Below are positions 33,902 to 41,640 of a DNA stretch of 47,463 nt, in pieces (the stretch's first letter is position 1; the number at the start of each line of letters is the position of its first letter). The position numbers were made by a program, and so were the translations under genes. Location: assembly GCA_900316115.1 (NCBI GenBank), contig ONBN01000047.1, positions 1 through 47,463 of the forward strand, given 5' to 3'. The DNA comes from an uncultured Eubacteriales bacterium (lineage in GTDB: Bacteria > Bacillota > Clostridia > Lachnospirales > Lachnospiraceae). The notes below the pieces were generated by a model, which searched no databases, had not been told where the DNA came from, and worked only from the letters and a program-made list of their open reading frames with translations.

Positions 33902-34600
33902 TTACTTATCTGCTGAATAATTCCGTTCACCAAAAATACCTGTTCCCACACGTACCATGGTGGCGCCCTCCTGTACAGCAACCATATAATCGCCGGTCAT
34001 CCCCATACTCAGGACACCCATAGTAGTATTATTAATGTTTTTAGCTTCAATGTCAACACTTAATTTTTTTAATTTGCGAAAAATTTCCCTGTTATCCTCT
34101 GGATTTGAAACAAAGGGTGCAATGGTCATAAGCCCTTTTACCTGCACATGAGGTAATTCAGAAATCTGCTGTACAAGAGGCAGTACCTCATCCATTTTCA
34201 GGCCGAACTTACTTTCTTCCTCTGCAACATTTACCTCCAGAAGCACAGAAACGGTTACATTTTTCTTGGCTGCTTCTGTCTCAATGGTCTGTGCAAGACG
34301 ATAAGAATCTACAGAATGGATCATGTCTACCTTATCTACAATGTACTTTACCTTATTGCGCTGAAGATGACCGATCATCTGCCAGCGGATGTCTCCCGGC
34401 AGCTGGTCGTATTTATCCATGATCTCCTGTACTTTATTTTCACCAAAAACTCTGGCTCCTGCATCATATACCTGCTGAAGCATTTCAACAGGCTTTGTTT
34501 TGCTTACTGCCACAAGTGTTACTTCTTTTGGATCTCTTCCTACAGCCTGGCAGGCATCCTGAATATTTTTAAGAACCTGTCCGTAATTGTCTGCTAACAT
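33902..34600 (-). CDS. YggS-family pyridoxal phosphate homeostasis protein
   Basis: This 232-residue, single-domain PLP-binding barrel (COG0325, PROSC/YggS) controls free pyridoxal phosphate. The cofactor Lys lies in VAVSKTKP; FGENKVQE, WQMIGHLQRNK, LEVNVAEEESKFG and LSMGMTGDY are the family landmarks. AAGGAGG lies seven bases before the ATG. Its place just before sepF is the standard Gram-positive arrangement. It is 18 bases downstream of the HlyD-like gene. Confidence 0.94.
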   Translation of the reverse strand: MLADNYGQVLKNIQDACQAVGRDPKEVTLVAVSKTKPVEMLQQVYDAGARVFGENKVQEIMDKYDQLPGDIRWQMIGHLQRNKVKYIVDKVDMIHSVDSYRLAQTIETEAAKKNVTVSVLLEVNVAEEESKFGLKMDEVLPLVQQISELPHVQVKGLMTIAPFVSNPEDNREIFRKLKKLSVDIEAKNINNTTMGVLSMGMTGDYMVAVQEGATMVRVGTGIFGERNYSADK

Positions 34601-34618
34601 CTATAAGCCTCCTTCTGA

Positions 34619-36076
34619 TTAATAAAGTATATCTTCTTCTTTAACTTTTGATGCGTCCTTCACAATATGGTCGTATCGTACCAGACCGTAATCCGTATTC
34701 TTGGATACAATGGCATATTCCTCATTCTGGTCTATGATCTCTACTCTGCGGAAAACAGCATATCCCTGATTAATGCAGTAGACTCCCTCCAGCATTTCCG
34801 TGTTCCCGATAATATATTTTTCCTGGGAATCCGGTTTCAGTATAGCGTCTCCCTCTTTGAAAGAACTTTTATCAATATAATATGTATAGGTAGCTTCCTG
34901 AGAATCATCAGTCACAGGATCTGCCAGTCTGGCGTATATACGTGGGGTGACAAAGGTGGTTACATCTTTACCGTCTTTATTTTTATCTGCAAGCATAAAT
35001 CCAATATCGGAACTGCCTTCATTCTTGGTGGCATAAGCAGCTGGCACTGTATAAAATTCCTTTGAAACAATAGATGTAAGCGGAATCTTTAAGCCACTGG
35101 TAGTATTAGTCACAAGCTCTATATCCAGAAAACGGTCAGATGCATAACGGATCAGGCCTTTGCTGAAATCAATCTTCCCATATTTGCTTCCGTCAATGGT
35201 AATAATGGAAAAATCACCGGTCTGAGTCATATCGTCTTTCAGGAATTTCACACGGATAGCTGTACGGTCTGCCAGCTTTACAGCCTGCTTCTCACTAAGA
35301 GGGATCAAAAGACTCCATCTCTCATCCGTGATAATGGTATACACAGGATCACCGGTTTTTACCTGAGTCTGAGTCTTCAGGTCAGTTTCCTGATAGGAAT
35401 TCTGGTTAAAATCCTCAGCTGTCAGGTCATCAACCGTCTTACTCTCATAGCCGTCTTTGGAGTAAAGAACGATGCCGTCTGCAGGTGCCTTACTGATGTT
35501 CTGATTTCCTAAAGTCACAACCTGTGATGAGGAATCACTGACCACATTGCCATATTCATCTGTTACAGCGGCAACAGATGTCTCCTGTGTAACTCCGGCA
35601 TACTGAAGGATCTCACCCTCCAGCTGATATTTAAAACTGTATGTGGAATTAAATTTACTTGGGGAAAAGCTTTTGGAAAAGCTTAACATATCACTGCGGA
35701 TATTAGACAGCTCTTCTGCACTGAGGGATACCTGGGACTCTGGAACCTTGGTAGAACTCAGTCCATATACAGCACCACCTGCATTGATCTTGCTCCCTTC
35801 CCTGGCGTAATAATTCACATAACCACTGGAATCTGCCTTACATACGCTTTCCTCCCGCAGGGAAAGACCTGTATAAGTCTCATTCCTGGAAAGGGGACCA
35901 GACGCCACCTGGTAAGACTCTATATGGGAAGATGTAAGATACATAAATGCACTGATGATCATATATAGAAAAAGCACGCCGAAAATAGCAGTTCCTATAT
36001 TCAGACTGAATATTTTTCTCAGTTTTACAAGATGCTCTGTGATTTTATGGGAAAAATTCTGATTCTGACTAGGCAA
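34619..36076 (-). CDS. HlyD-like membrane protein upstream of yggS
   Basis: The 485-residue protein begins with a short cytoplasmic region, one membrane helix (about 27-48: IGTAIFGVLFLYMIISAFMYL) and a long external part. The external part has barrel-sandwich-like segments (ESVCKADSSGYVNYYAREGSKI and APADGIVLYSKDGYE), as in HlyD-type adaptor proteins. No ABC exporter or channel gene is adjacent; in related Clostridia this gene travels with yggS and sepF, so an envelope/division role is as likely as export. Translation starts at TTG 36076, seven bases after a perfect AAGGAGG. The upstream TTG at 36229 lies inside a promoter. Two tandem promoters precede it. Confidence 0.8.
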   Translation of the reverse strand: MPSQNQNFSHKITEHLVKLRKIFSLNIGTAIFGVLFLYMIISAFMYLTSSHIESYQVASGPLSRNETYTGLSLREESVCKADSSGYVNYYAREGSKINAGGAVYGLSSTKVPESQVSLSAEELSNIRSDMLSFSKSFSPSKFNSTYSFKYQLEGEILQYAGVTQETSVAAVTDEYGNVVSDSSSQVVTLGNQNISKAPADGIVLYSKDGYESKTVDDLTAEDFNQNSYQETDLKTQTQVKTGDPVYTIITDERWSLLIPLSEKQAVKLADRTAIRVKFLKDDMTQTGDFSIITIDGSKYGKIDFSKGLIRYASDRFLDIELVTNTTSGLKIPLTSIVSKEFYTVPAAYATKNEGSSDIGFMLADKNKDGKDVTTFVTPRIYARLADPVTDDSQEATYTYYIDKSSFKEGDAILKPDSQEKYIIGNTEMLEGVYCINQGYAVFRRVEIIDQNEEYAIVSKNTDYGLVRYDHIVKDASKVKEEDILY

Positions 36077-36119
36077 ACAAATGCCTCCTTTTTTCTCTTC
36101 TCGGATTTCATTCCGAAAT

Positions 36120-36148
36120 ATTGTAACATTTTTCCTGGACAAAAACAA
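36120..36148 (-). promoter_or_regulatory. Proximal promoter of the hlyD-like/yggS/sepF-ylmH operon
   Basis: On the minus strand TTGTTT (36148-36143), 17 bases, then TACAAT (36125-36120) with an extended-10 TG just upstream. It yields a leader of about 35 bases before the TTG start. Confidence 0.6.
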
Positions 36149-36200
36149 GGAGCTGGCAGAAAGTTCACAAGAACTCCTTATTTTTATATCAGGCCATGCC

Positions 36201-36229
36201 ATGTTACTGTTTAGAGGCGTAGTTGTCAA
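36201..36229 (-). promoter_or_regulatory. Distal promoter of the hlyD-like operon
   Basis: A perfect TTGACA (36229-36224) is separated by 17 bases from TAACAT (36206-36201). It shows that the longer reading frame opening at TTG 36229 is not the true start. Confidence 0.6.
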
Positions 36230-36248
36230 TAAAAGTATTATGTAAAAT

Positions 36249-36306
36249 AATATGATATAAAAGTACCGAGGCCATTTTTCAGCTGATATATGGAAAACGA
36301 CCCCGG
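36249..36306 (-). terminator. Probable lexA terminator
   Basis: Downstream of lexA on the minus strand, TACCGGGG and CCTCGGTA-type arms pair with one mismatch around a long loop and are followed by CTTTTA. It separates lexA from the promoters of the hlyD-like operon. Confidence 0.55.
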
Positions 36307-36352
36307 TATTTTGAAATCAGGATACAACGACCCTGACTACAGAATACTTTGA

Positions 36353-36973
36353 TTACTGGAAGACCCGGAATACACCAAAAACCTTGCCAAGGATCTGGAT
36401 ATCACCATGAATGATGATGGGATCCATGGAGTCGTTCTCCGGCTGAAGGCGATAATAGCCGTTCTCCTTGTAGAAAGTCTTTACAGTGGCAGAATCATCC
36501 ACAAGCGCTACTACAATGTCTCCATTAGAAGCGGTAGGCTGCTGTTTCACAAGTACCTGATCACCGTCAAGGATACCTGCGTTGACCATACTTTCTCCTT
36601 TGACCTTCAGCATAAAGCTTTGGGCATTTGGCATGATCTCTGCCGGAATGGGAAAATATCCCTCAATATTCTCTACTGCAAGGATAGGCTGCCCTGCTGC
36701 AACTGTACCAACCAGAGGAACATTCACCACTTCCCTGCGTACAAGGTTAAAATTGTCATCTATAATCTCAATAGCTCTGGGTTTGGTGGCATCTCTGCGG
36801 ATATAGCCATTCTTCTCCAGAGCTTCCAGATGAGCATGAACAGAAGAAGTGGACTTCAGATGAACTGCCTCACAGATCTCACGGACCGCCGGTGGAAAAC
36901 CACGGTTCAGGATCTCATTCTTTATATAGTCAAGTATTTCCTGCTGTTTCTTGCTGATTTTGCCATATGCCAT
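36353..36973 (-). CDS. lexA: LexA, SOS response repressor
   Basis: LexA represses DNA-damage genes and cleaves itself when RecA is activated. The 206-residue protein has an N-terminal winged helix-turn-helix (PPAVREICEAVHLKSTSSVHAHL, about 27-49), the cleavage bond A93-G94 in TVAAGQP, and the serine-lysine dyad S128 (KGESM) and K165 (ATVKTF). The start is preceded by GGAGG. Two overlapping SOS boxes cover its promoter, showing autoregulation. A perfect inverted repeat lies in its leader. Confidence 0.97.
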   Translation of the reverse strand: MAYGKISKKQQEILDYIKNEILNRGFPPAVREICEAVHLKSTSSVHAHLEALEKNGYIRRDATKPRAIEIIDDNFNLVRREVVNVPLVGTVAAGQPILAVENIEGYFPIPAEIMPNAQSFMLKVKGESMVNAGILDGDQVLVKQQPTASNGDIVVALVDDSATVKTFYKENGYYRLQPENDSMDPIIIHGDIQILGKVFGVFRVFQ

Positions 36974-37001
36974 AAGGATACCTCCGTCAATTACGTGCTG
37001 T

Positions 37002-37028
37002 GTAACTGTTCAGTATCTTCACAGTTAC
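37002..37028 (-). promoter_or_regulatory. Inverted repeat in the lexA leader
   Basis: GTAACTGT (37002-37009) and ACAGTTAC (37021-37028) are perfect complements with an 11-base loop. The stem lies between the lexA promoter and its ribosome binding site, within the transcribed leader, and is not an SOS box. It could bind another regulator or stabilise the message. Confidence 0.5.
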
Positions 37029-37041
37029 TGTACTTTTTCTT

Positions 37042-37070
37042 ATCATACCACAGATTCCCATTAAAAGCAA
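37042..37070 (-). promoter_or_regulatory. lexA promoter
   Basis: On the minus strand TTGCTT (37070-37065), a 17-base spacer and TATGAT (37047-37042). The first SOS box overlaps the -35 element. Confidence 0.75.
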
Positions 37071-37094
37071 ACAAATATTCGGAAAATATGTTCG
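37068..37094 (-). promoter_or_regulatory. Tandem LexA-binding (SOS) boxes
   Basis: Two 14-bp sites share one base. 37068-37081 reads CAAACAAATATTCG and 37081-37094 reads GGAAAATATGTTCG. Each agrees with the Gram-positive SOS consensus CGAACRNRYGTTYG at 12 of 14 positions. The first overlaps the lexA -35 box. Confidence 0.75.
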
Positions 37095-37206
37095 TTCTGA
37101 ATTTCGCCAGATAGAGTCAGCGTGATTTTTTACACCAGCTTTAATTTTTATGGTAGAATAATAGAGTATCACGATAAATCGATTTTTGCGGGGTGAAAGG
37201 AAATGA

Positions 37207-37231
37207 AATATCCCCGTCAATGACGAGGATA
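37207..37231 (-). terminator. Terminator after rsfS
   Basis: ATATCCCCGTC and GACGAGGATAT (37207-37217 and 37221-37231) pair with one mismatch around a three-base loop. On the minus strand a T-rich run (TTCATTT) follows. It ends the obg-to-rsfS transcript before lexA. Confidence 0.75.
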
Positions 37232-37251
37232 TCTTCAATCAATCATAAGAT

Positions 37252-37608
37252 TTATTTCAGGAACTCTTCCATATCTAATGTTTTTCCATCACGCCAGATT
37301 CTTTCCAGGTCATAGAAAAGACGGTTCTCTTCATCAAATACATGAACGATCACATCGCCATAATCCATAAGGATCCAGCTGGAATTACGCATACCTTCTA
37401 CCTGCTTCGGTTCAAAACCTGCACGGCCAAGCTGCTCTTCTACATTGTCAACCATTGCCTGTACCTGGTTCTGATTGGAACCGCTGGCAATTACAAAATA
37501 ATCTGCGATCACGGAAACATCATGGATATCGATCACCTTAATGTCTTTTCCTTTTTTCTCATCTAACGCACGACATGCAAGCTGCGCCATCTGTTTTTCT
37601 GTAGTCAT
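37252..37608 (-). CDS. rsfS: Ribosomal silencing factor RsfS
   Basis: RsfS binds ribosomal protein L14 and blocks subunit joining when nutrients are short. The 118-residue protein shows the DUF143/Iojap signature DYFVIASGSNQNQVQAM and a C-terminal segment WILMDYGDVIVHVFDEENRLFYDLERIW. The start overlaps the YqeK-like gene by four bases. It is the last gene of the obg-yhbY-nadD-yqeK-rsfS run, the usual Firmicute order. Confidence 0.96.
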   Translation of the reverse strand: MTTEKQMAQLACRALDEKKGKDIKVIDIHDVSVIADYFVIASGSNQNQVQAMVDNVEEQLGRAGFEPKQVEGMRNSSWILMDYGDVIVHVFDEENRLFYDLERIWRDGKTLDMEEFLK

Positions 37609-38222
37609 TTAGTCTGCACCTTTCCTTTCTGTAAGTCATTATAATAAATAAAGGCTTTTCTGGACATTTCATCAATAGCATCCGGATCTGTGTCCAGATA
37701 GGCAAGGGTATCTTTCAAAATTTCATACATACATGCATCCAGATCCTGGAATGCGATCTTACGGATCTTAGGCAGATTGGGAGCCTTATCACGCATAGGC
37801 TCTATATAATCTGCAATATAAACGATCTTCTCCAGAAGATTCATTTCCGGCTTTCCTGTGGTATGCCAGGTAATGGCTGACAATATTTCAGGATCTGTAA
37901 TATGATACTTTTCTCTGGCAATGTATGCGCCAAGCTTTGCATGCAGCAAAAAAGGATGGGCTTTTTCAAAATCAGTTACAGGAATCTTGTTTTTGCTGCA
38001 AAGCTTTAATTTCTTTTTATTTGGTATGCATTTTGCACAGTCGTGGAGCAGTCCCGCAGCCTGTGCTTTTTGCAGATCACATCCATGGGCCATGGCAAGA
38101 CTTGCACTGGTATACATCACACCCATCGTATGCATAAACCTTTGCTGATCAAGATACTTTGCCAGTTTCTTTTCTATTTTTCCAAAATCATACTGTTCCA
38201 TGGTCTGTACTTCTTTCTTCAA
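37605..38222 (-). CDS. yqeK: YqeK-family HD-domain hydrolase
   Basis: This HD-domain phosphohydrolase (YqeK; known members cleave diadenosine tetraphosphate symmetrically) has 205 residues. The metal ligands are visible as RFMHTMGV, LLHDCAK, HPFLLHAKLGA, TWHTTGK and ADYIEP. The TTG at 38222 has AGGTGATG just upstream and overlaps the nadD stop by four bases. The ATG at 38201 (MEQYDFG) has no good ribosome binding site and is the alternative start. Confidence 0.92.
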   Translation of the reverse strand: MKKEVQTMEQYDFGKIEKKLAKYLDQQRFMHTMGVMYTSASLAMAHGCDLQKAQAAGLLHDCAKCIPNKKKLKLCSKNKIPVTDFEKAHPFLLHAKLGAYIAREKYHITDPEILSAITWHTTGKPEMNLLEKIVYIADYIEPMRDKAPNLPKIRKIAFQDLDACMYEILKDTLAYLDTDPDAIDEMSRKAFIYYNDLQKGKVQTK

Positions 38223-38851
38223 TTTTCATCACCTCTGTGATAAATATGGTTCTCTTCTATATAAGAGATCACCGGATCCGGCACATAATACCGCAGGCTT
38301 TTATGCTCCCTGCACCACTTACGCAGAAGCTGGCTGGAAACATCTATATTCATTGTATCCAACAGAAGAAAACGCCCCTGATATTTGCCTGTAAGCCGCT
38401 CCACTTCCATATGAAGCTTCGTGACCGGCATATGGTTCCTGACTGCAACCACAAGTGTGCAGGCCTGGCAGATCCGCCCTGGCTCCATCCATGTGTCAAA
38501 GGAGAACAGTGAATCTGCACCAATGATAAAATAGTAATCTGTATCCGGATTCTCTCTCTTTAAATTTTCCAGAGTCCGATAAGTATAGGTATACCCTTCC
38601 TCATTCATTTCAGTAAGAGATAAAGCAAAATGAGGATTTCCACTGATGGCACGGCGGACCATTTCCACCCGCTGTTCATCACTGGCTCTTCCTGCACGGT
38701 TCTGCTTATGGGGAGGATTGCCTGCCGGCATGAAAAGTACCTGATCCAGCGAAAACTGCTCGTAAGCTTTTTCACCAAGGATCAGATGACCCATATGGAT
38801 AGGGTCAAAGGTTCCGCCCATAATCCCGATCCGCTTTCTTTTGCGCTCCAT
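38219..38851 (-). CDS. nadD: Nicotinate-nucleotide adenylyltransferase NadD
   Basis: NadD converts nicotinate mononucleotide to its adenine dinucleotide in NAD synthesis. The 210-residue protein has the nucleotidyltransferase motif GIMGGTFDPIHMGHL near the start, AGNPPHK for substrate binding, and the C-terminal VSSQLLRK in place of the common ISST-x-IR. GGAGG lies before the ATG. It is coupled to yqeK. Confidence 0.95.
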   Translation of the reverse strand: MERKRKRIGIMGGTFDPIHMGHLILGEKAYEQFSLDQVLFMPAGNPPHKQNRAGRASDEQRVEMVRRAISGNPHFALSLTEMNEEGYTYTYRTLENLKRENPDTDYYFIIGADSLFSFDTWMEPGRICQACTLVVAVRNHMPVTKLHMEVERLTGKYQGRFLLLDTMNIDVSSQLLRKWCREHKSLRYYVPDPVISYIEENHIYHRGDEN

Positions 38852-38875
38852 TTGTCAGACCTCCAGATAAAATAC

Positions 38876-39175
38876 TTATTTCTTACCAGGAAGGACGATT
38901 TTCTTCTTATCGTCTTTACCCTCTCTGTATAATACAATTTTCTTGCCGATCACCTGAACCACCTGGGAATGGGTACGTTCTGAAAGAACCTGAGCCATTT
39001 CCTTTGGATCCTCCATGCAGTTCTGAAGAACACTGATCTTGATCAGTTCCCTGGCTGCAAGAGCCTCTTCTACAGCAGCTGTATTCTGCGGAGTAAGGCC
39101 GCCTTTTCCAAGCTGCATGATCGGTGTCATTGTCATTGCAAGACTTTTCAGATATGCTCTCTGCTTTGTAGTCAT
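38876..39175 (-). CDS. yhbY: YhbY, CRM-domain RNA-binding protein
   Basis: The 99-residue protein is a single CRM domain that associates with pre-50S ribosomal particles. It shows the start LTTKQRAYLKSLA-like (MTTKQRAYLKSLAM), the loop LGKGGLTP and RELIKISVL. The lysine-rich tail is typical of RNA-binding. GGAGGAG lies six bases before the ATG. It follows obg by 24 bases, as in other Firmicutes. Confidence 0.95.
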   Translation of the reverse strand: MTTKQRAYLKSLAMTMTPIMQLGKGGLTPQNTAAVEEALAARELIKISVLQNCMEDPKEMAQVLSERTHSQVVQVIGKKIVLYREGKDDKKKIVLPGKK

Positions 39176-39199
39176 TTATGCTCCTCCTTTCCCTGGATA

Positions 39200-40492
39200 T
39201 TATTTATAATAATCAAACTCAAAACCATACATACGTACAGTATCTCCATCCTGTATCCCGGCCTTTTCCAGTTCTTCCAGAATACCGCCCTCTTTCAGGA
39301 ATTTCTGGAAGAAAGCGAAGCCTTTCTCAGAGTCCAGATTGGTATAACCCAGCATTTTCTCAATACGCGGGCCTTCCACAACAAATACGGAAGAATCTTC
39401 AGGATCAGCTTCCACTGTAAATGGAAGATTCTCTGACACTAGTGCATCCTCAGGGAAAAATTCCTGTTCAAATACAATGGATTTGCGTGGGCAGGCATCC
39501 AAAAGCTCTTTTACATGGAAAAGAAGTTCCCGCACTCCCTGGCCTGTTACCGCTGAAATCGGATATACCTTAATCCCCTTTGGCTCAAATTCCTCTTTCA
39601 GGCGCCAGATAGGATCCTCTTCCCCATTGTCATAAATACAATCAATCTTGTTGGCTGCGATCACCTGCGGTCTGGAAGCAATTTCCTGGTTATACGCTTC
39701 CAGTTCTTTATTGATCTTATAAATATCCTCTACCGGATCTCTTCCCTCTGTAGATGCTGCATCTACAATATGGATGATCACACGGGTACGCTCAATGTGA
39801 CGAAGGAACTCATGTCCCAGCCCCACACCTTCTGATGCACCTTCGATCAGTCCTGGGATATCTGCTATAATAAATCCGCCATTCTCTGTATCTACAACAC
39901 CCAGATTAGGACTGAGAGTAGTGAAATGATAATTGGCAATCTTGGGTCTGGCATTGGTAACACGGGAAAGGAAGGTTGATTTGCCTACATTTGGAAATCC
40001 TACAAGTCCCACATCCGCAATTACCTTAAGTTCCAGAAGGACCTCCAGTTCCTGGGCTGGCTGTCCTGGCTGTGCATACTTTGGCACCTGCATGGTAGGT
40101 GTAGCATAATGCTGGTTTCCCTTACCCCCATGTCCACCCTTTAATACAACCTGGCGTCTGTTCTCACCGGACATATCTGCAATCACTTTACCGGACTGGG
40201 CATCCATGATCACAGTTCCTTCCGGAACCTTCAGAACAACGTCACTGCCGTTGGATCCGTGGCAGCGCTTCTTTCCGCCCTCTTCTCCGTCTCCGGCCTT
40301 ATATTTTCTTTTGTGTCTGTAATCGCCCAGGGTATTCTGTCCCTCATCTATTTCAAATATTACATCTCCGCCATTTCCGCCGTCGCCGCCATCCGGGCCG
40401 CCATCCGGAACATATTTCTCTCTGCGGAAGCTTACATGTCCATCACCGCCCTTACCGGAACGGATGATGATCGTTGCTCTGTCTGCAAACAT
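39200..40492 (-). CDS. obg: GTPase Obg (CgtA)
   Basis: Obg is an essential GTPase for 50S assembly and stress signalling. The 430-residue protein has the glycine-rich Obg fold (SGKGGDGHVSFRREKYVP, DGGDGGNGGDV), the G domain (GFPNVGKST, TTLSPNLG, DIPGLIEG, NKID) and a C-terminal OCT domain, giving the Gram-positive type. TAGGAG precedes the start. A terminator lies between it and rpmA, so its transcription may depend on read-through or a promoter I could not see. Confidence 0.97.
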   Translation of the reverse strand: MFADRATIIIRSGKGGDGHVSFRREKYVPDGGPDGGDGGNGGDVIFEIDEGQNTLGDYRHKRKYKAGDGEEGGKKRCHGSNGSDVVLKVPEGTVIMDAQSGKVIADMSGENRRQVVLKGGHGGKGNQHYATPTMQVPKYAQPGQPAQELEVLLELKVIADVGLVGFPNVGKSTFLSRVTNARPKIANYHFTTLSPNLGVVDTENGGFIIADIPGLIEGASEGVGLGHEFLRHIERTRVIIHIVDAASTEGRDPVEDIYKINKELEAYNQEIASRPQVIAANKIDCIYDNGEEDPIWRLKEEFEPKGIKVYPISAVTGQGVRELLFHVKELLDACPRKSIVFEQEFFPEDALVSENLPFTVEADPEDSSVFVVEGPRIEKMLGYTNLDSEKGFAFFQKFLKEGGILEELEKAGIQDGDTVRMYGFEFDYYK

Positions 40493-40521
40493 AGAATACT
40501 CCTACTTTTTTATTATGAAAG

Positions 40522-40554
40522 AAAAGGCTCCAAACCCATGACAGATTTGAAGCC
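40522..40554 (-). terminator. Terminator between rpmA and obg
   Basis: On the minus strand GGCTTCAAA and TTTGGAGCC (40554-40546 and 40534-40526) pair over nine positions with one wobble, followed by TTTTCTTTC. It would reduce transcription from the ribosomal protein genes into obg. Confidence 0.8.
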
Positions 40555-40569
40555 TTCTGCTACCTATAA

Positions 40570-40857
40570 TTACTCTGCCTCTACCGGAACGATAGAAACC
40601 TGCTTCTTGTCACGACCCTTTCTGGTGAATCTTACAACACCATCGGTCAGTGCAAATAATGTATAGTCTTTACCGCAGCCTACGTTTTCACCTGGGTGAA
40701 TCTTTGTTCCACGCTGTCTGTAAAGAATGTTGCCAGCTTTAACAAACTGTCCGTCTGCTCTCTTCGCACCTAATCTCTTGGACTCGGAATCACGACCGTT
40801 CTTTGTGGAACCAACTCCCTTTTTATGTGCGAATAACTGAAGGTTCATTTTCATCAT
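40570..40857 (-). CDS. rpmA: 50S ribosomal protein L27 with cleavable N-terminus
   Basis: L27 supports tRNA positioning at the peptidyl-transferase centre. The 95-residue precursor begins [17 protein letters not shown]. The LQLFA extension is the Firmicute type that the protease Prp removes before assembly, exposing the functional N-terminal tail. The rest ([29 protein letters not shown]) is canonical. AAGGAGG precedes the start. The protease gene lies just upstream. Confidence 0.97.
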   Translation of the reverse strand: MMKMNLQLFAHKKGVGSTKNGRDSESKRLGAKRADGQFVKAGNILYRQRGTKIHPGENVGCGKDYTLFALTDGVVRFTRKGRDKKQVSIVPVEAE

Positions 40858-40862
40858 CGTTG

Positions 40863-41186
40863 TTACACCTCCTTGACTTTTAATGTCAAATATCGATTGT
40901 TATAATTATGCTCAATTTCTGTTAAGCCGAGAATCAATGAATCCATAAGAAGTTTCCCTTCTGGAGTATTAGGGCTTTGCTGAAACAAAATGGATACATA
41001 TCCATCTTTGTCCTTTGCCTGAAACTTCTCCTTTGTAAATGTCTCCAGAGAATTGACAGTATTGATGATCAGCGCTGAAACAGCGGCACACACAATATCC
41101 TGTCCGCTTTCGGCATACCCTGCATGTCCACTGGAACGGAACTCTATATATGAACCATTTCTCTTTTTAACTGTAATTGTGATCAT
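40863..41186 (-). CDS. prp: Ribosomal-processing cysteine protease Prp
   Basis: Prp cleaves the N-terminal extension from L27. The 107-residue protein has the family core [21 protein letters not shown] with catalytic His22 and Cys34. It sits between rplU and rpmA, five bases before rpmA, as in other Firmicutes. Its own ribosome binding site is weak (TGGTG), so translation probably depends on rplU just upstream. Confidence 0.95.
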   Translation of the reverse strand: MITITVKKRNGSYIEFRSSGHAGYAESGQDIVCAAVSALIINTVNSLETFTKEKFQAKDKDGYVSILFQQSPNTPEGKLLMDSLILGLTEIEHNYNNRYLTLKVKEV

Positions 41187-41198
41187 AATGACACCAGA

Positions 41199-41504
41199 TT
41201 AACCATTAATCTTTTCGATCTTAACTTTGGTGTACTGCTGTCTGTGACCGTTTTTCTTGTGATATCCAGTTTTTCTTTTGTACTTGTAAACGATGACTTT
41301 TCTAGCCTTTCCGTTCTCAACTACAGAAGCGGTAACACTGGCATCTTTCACAGCCTCGCCTACTTTCATACCGTCATTGCTGACAGCAATAACATTGTCA
41401 AAAGTAACGGTCTCACCAGCTTCAACTCCGAGCTTCTCAACTCTGATTACGTCGCCTTCAGCAACTTTGTACTGTTTACCACCTGTTGCAATAATTGCGT
41501 ACAT
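41199..41504 (-). CDS. rplU: 50S ribosomal protein L21
   Basis: L21 is a small 23S-binding protein. The 101-residue protein starts [18 protein letters not shown] and ends [25 protein letters not shown], both diagnostic. The ATG at 41504 has AGGAGG eight bases upstream; a GTG three codons earlier falls in the ribosome-binding spacer. It has its own strong promoter and a structured leader of about 85 bases. Confidence 0.97.
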   Translation of the reverse strand: MYAIIATGGKQYKVAEGDVIRVEKLGVEAGETVTFDNVIAVSNDGMKVGEAVKDASVTASVVENGKARKVIVYKYKRKTGYHKKNGHRQQYTKVKIEKING

Positions 41505-41516
41505 CTGTGGCACCTC

Positions 41517-41589
41517 CTATAACATTACTCGCCAAATATGGTGGTCTCTGCACAATACAGAAACACTTCAACCTCTTTGTGCGGCATAC
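41517..41589 (-). promoter_or_regulatory. Structured rplU leader, candidate L21 leader element
   Basis: Between the rplU start point and its ribosome binding site lies a stem with arms GCACAA and TTGTGC (41582-41577 and 41555-41550). It is followed by AGAGACCACC and TTTGGCGAGTAA. Firmicute L21 leaders (Rfam L21_leader) are of this size and place, and give feedback by the ribosomal protein. I recall similar conserved text but cannot run the covariance model. Confidence 0.5.
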
Positions 41590-41595
41590 TAGTTT

Positions 41596-41624
41596 ATAAT
41601 AACAGACCTTCCCAGGTTCGTCAA
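41596..41624 (-). promoter_or_regulatory. Sigma-A promoter of rplU-prp-rpmA
   Basis: On the minus strand TTGACG (41624-41619), 17 bases, TATTAT (41601-41596). It lies in the 136-base gap after the RNase G-like gene, so the ribosomal genes are transcribed separately from it. Confidence 0.8.
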
Positions 41625-41640
41625 TATATTTTCTCGTTTT

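Noticed and set aside
36077-36229. N-terminal extension of the HlyD-like protein to TTG 36229
   Set aside because: That TTG is part of a perfect -35 box and a second promoter lies within the extension; TTG 36076 has an ideal ribosome binding site.
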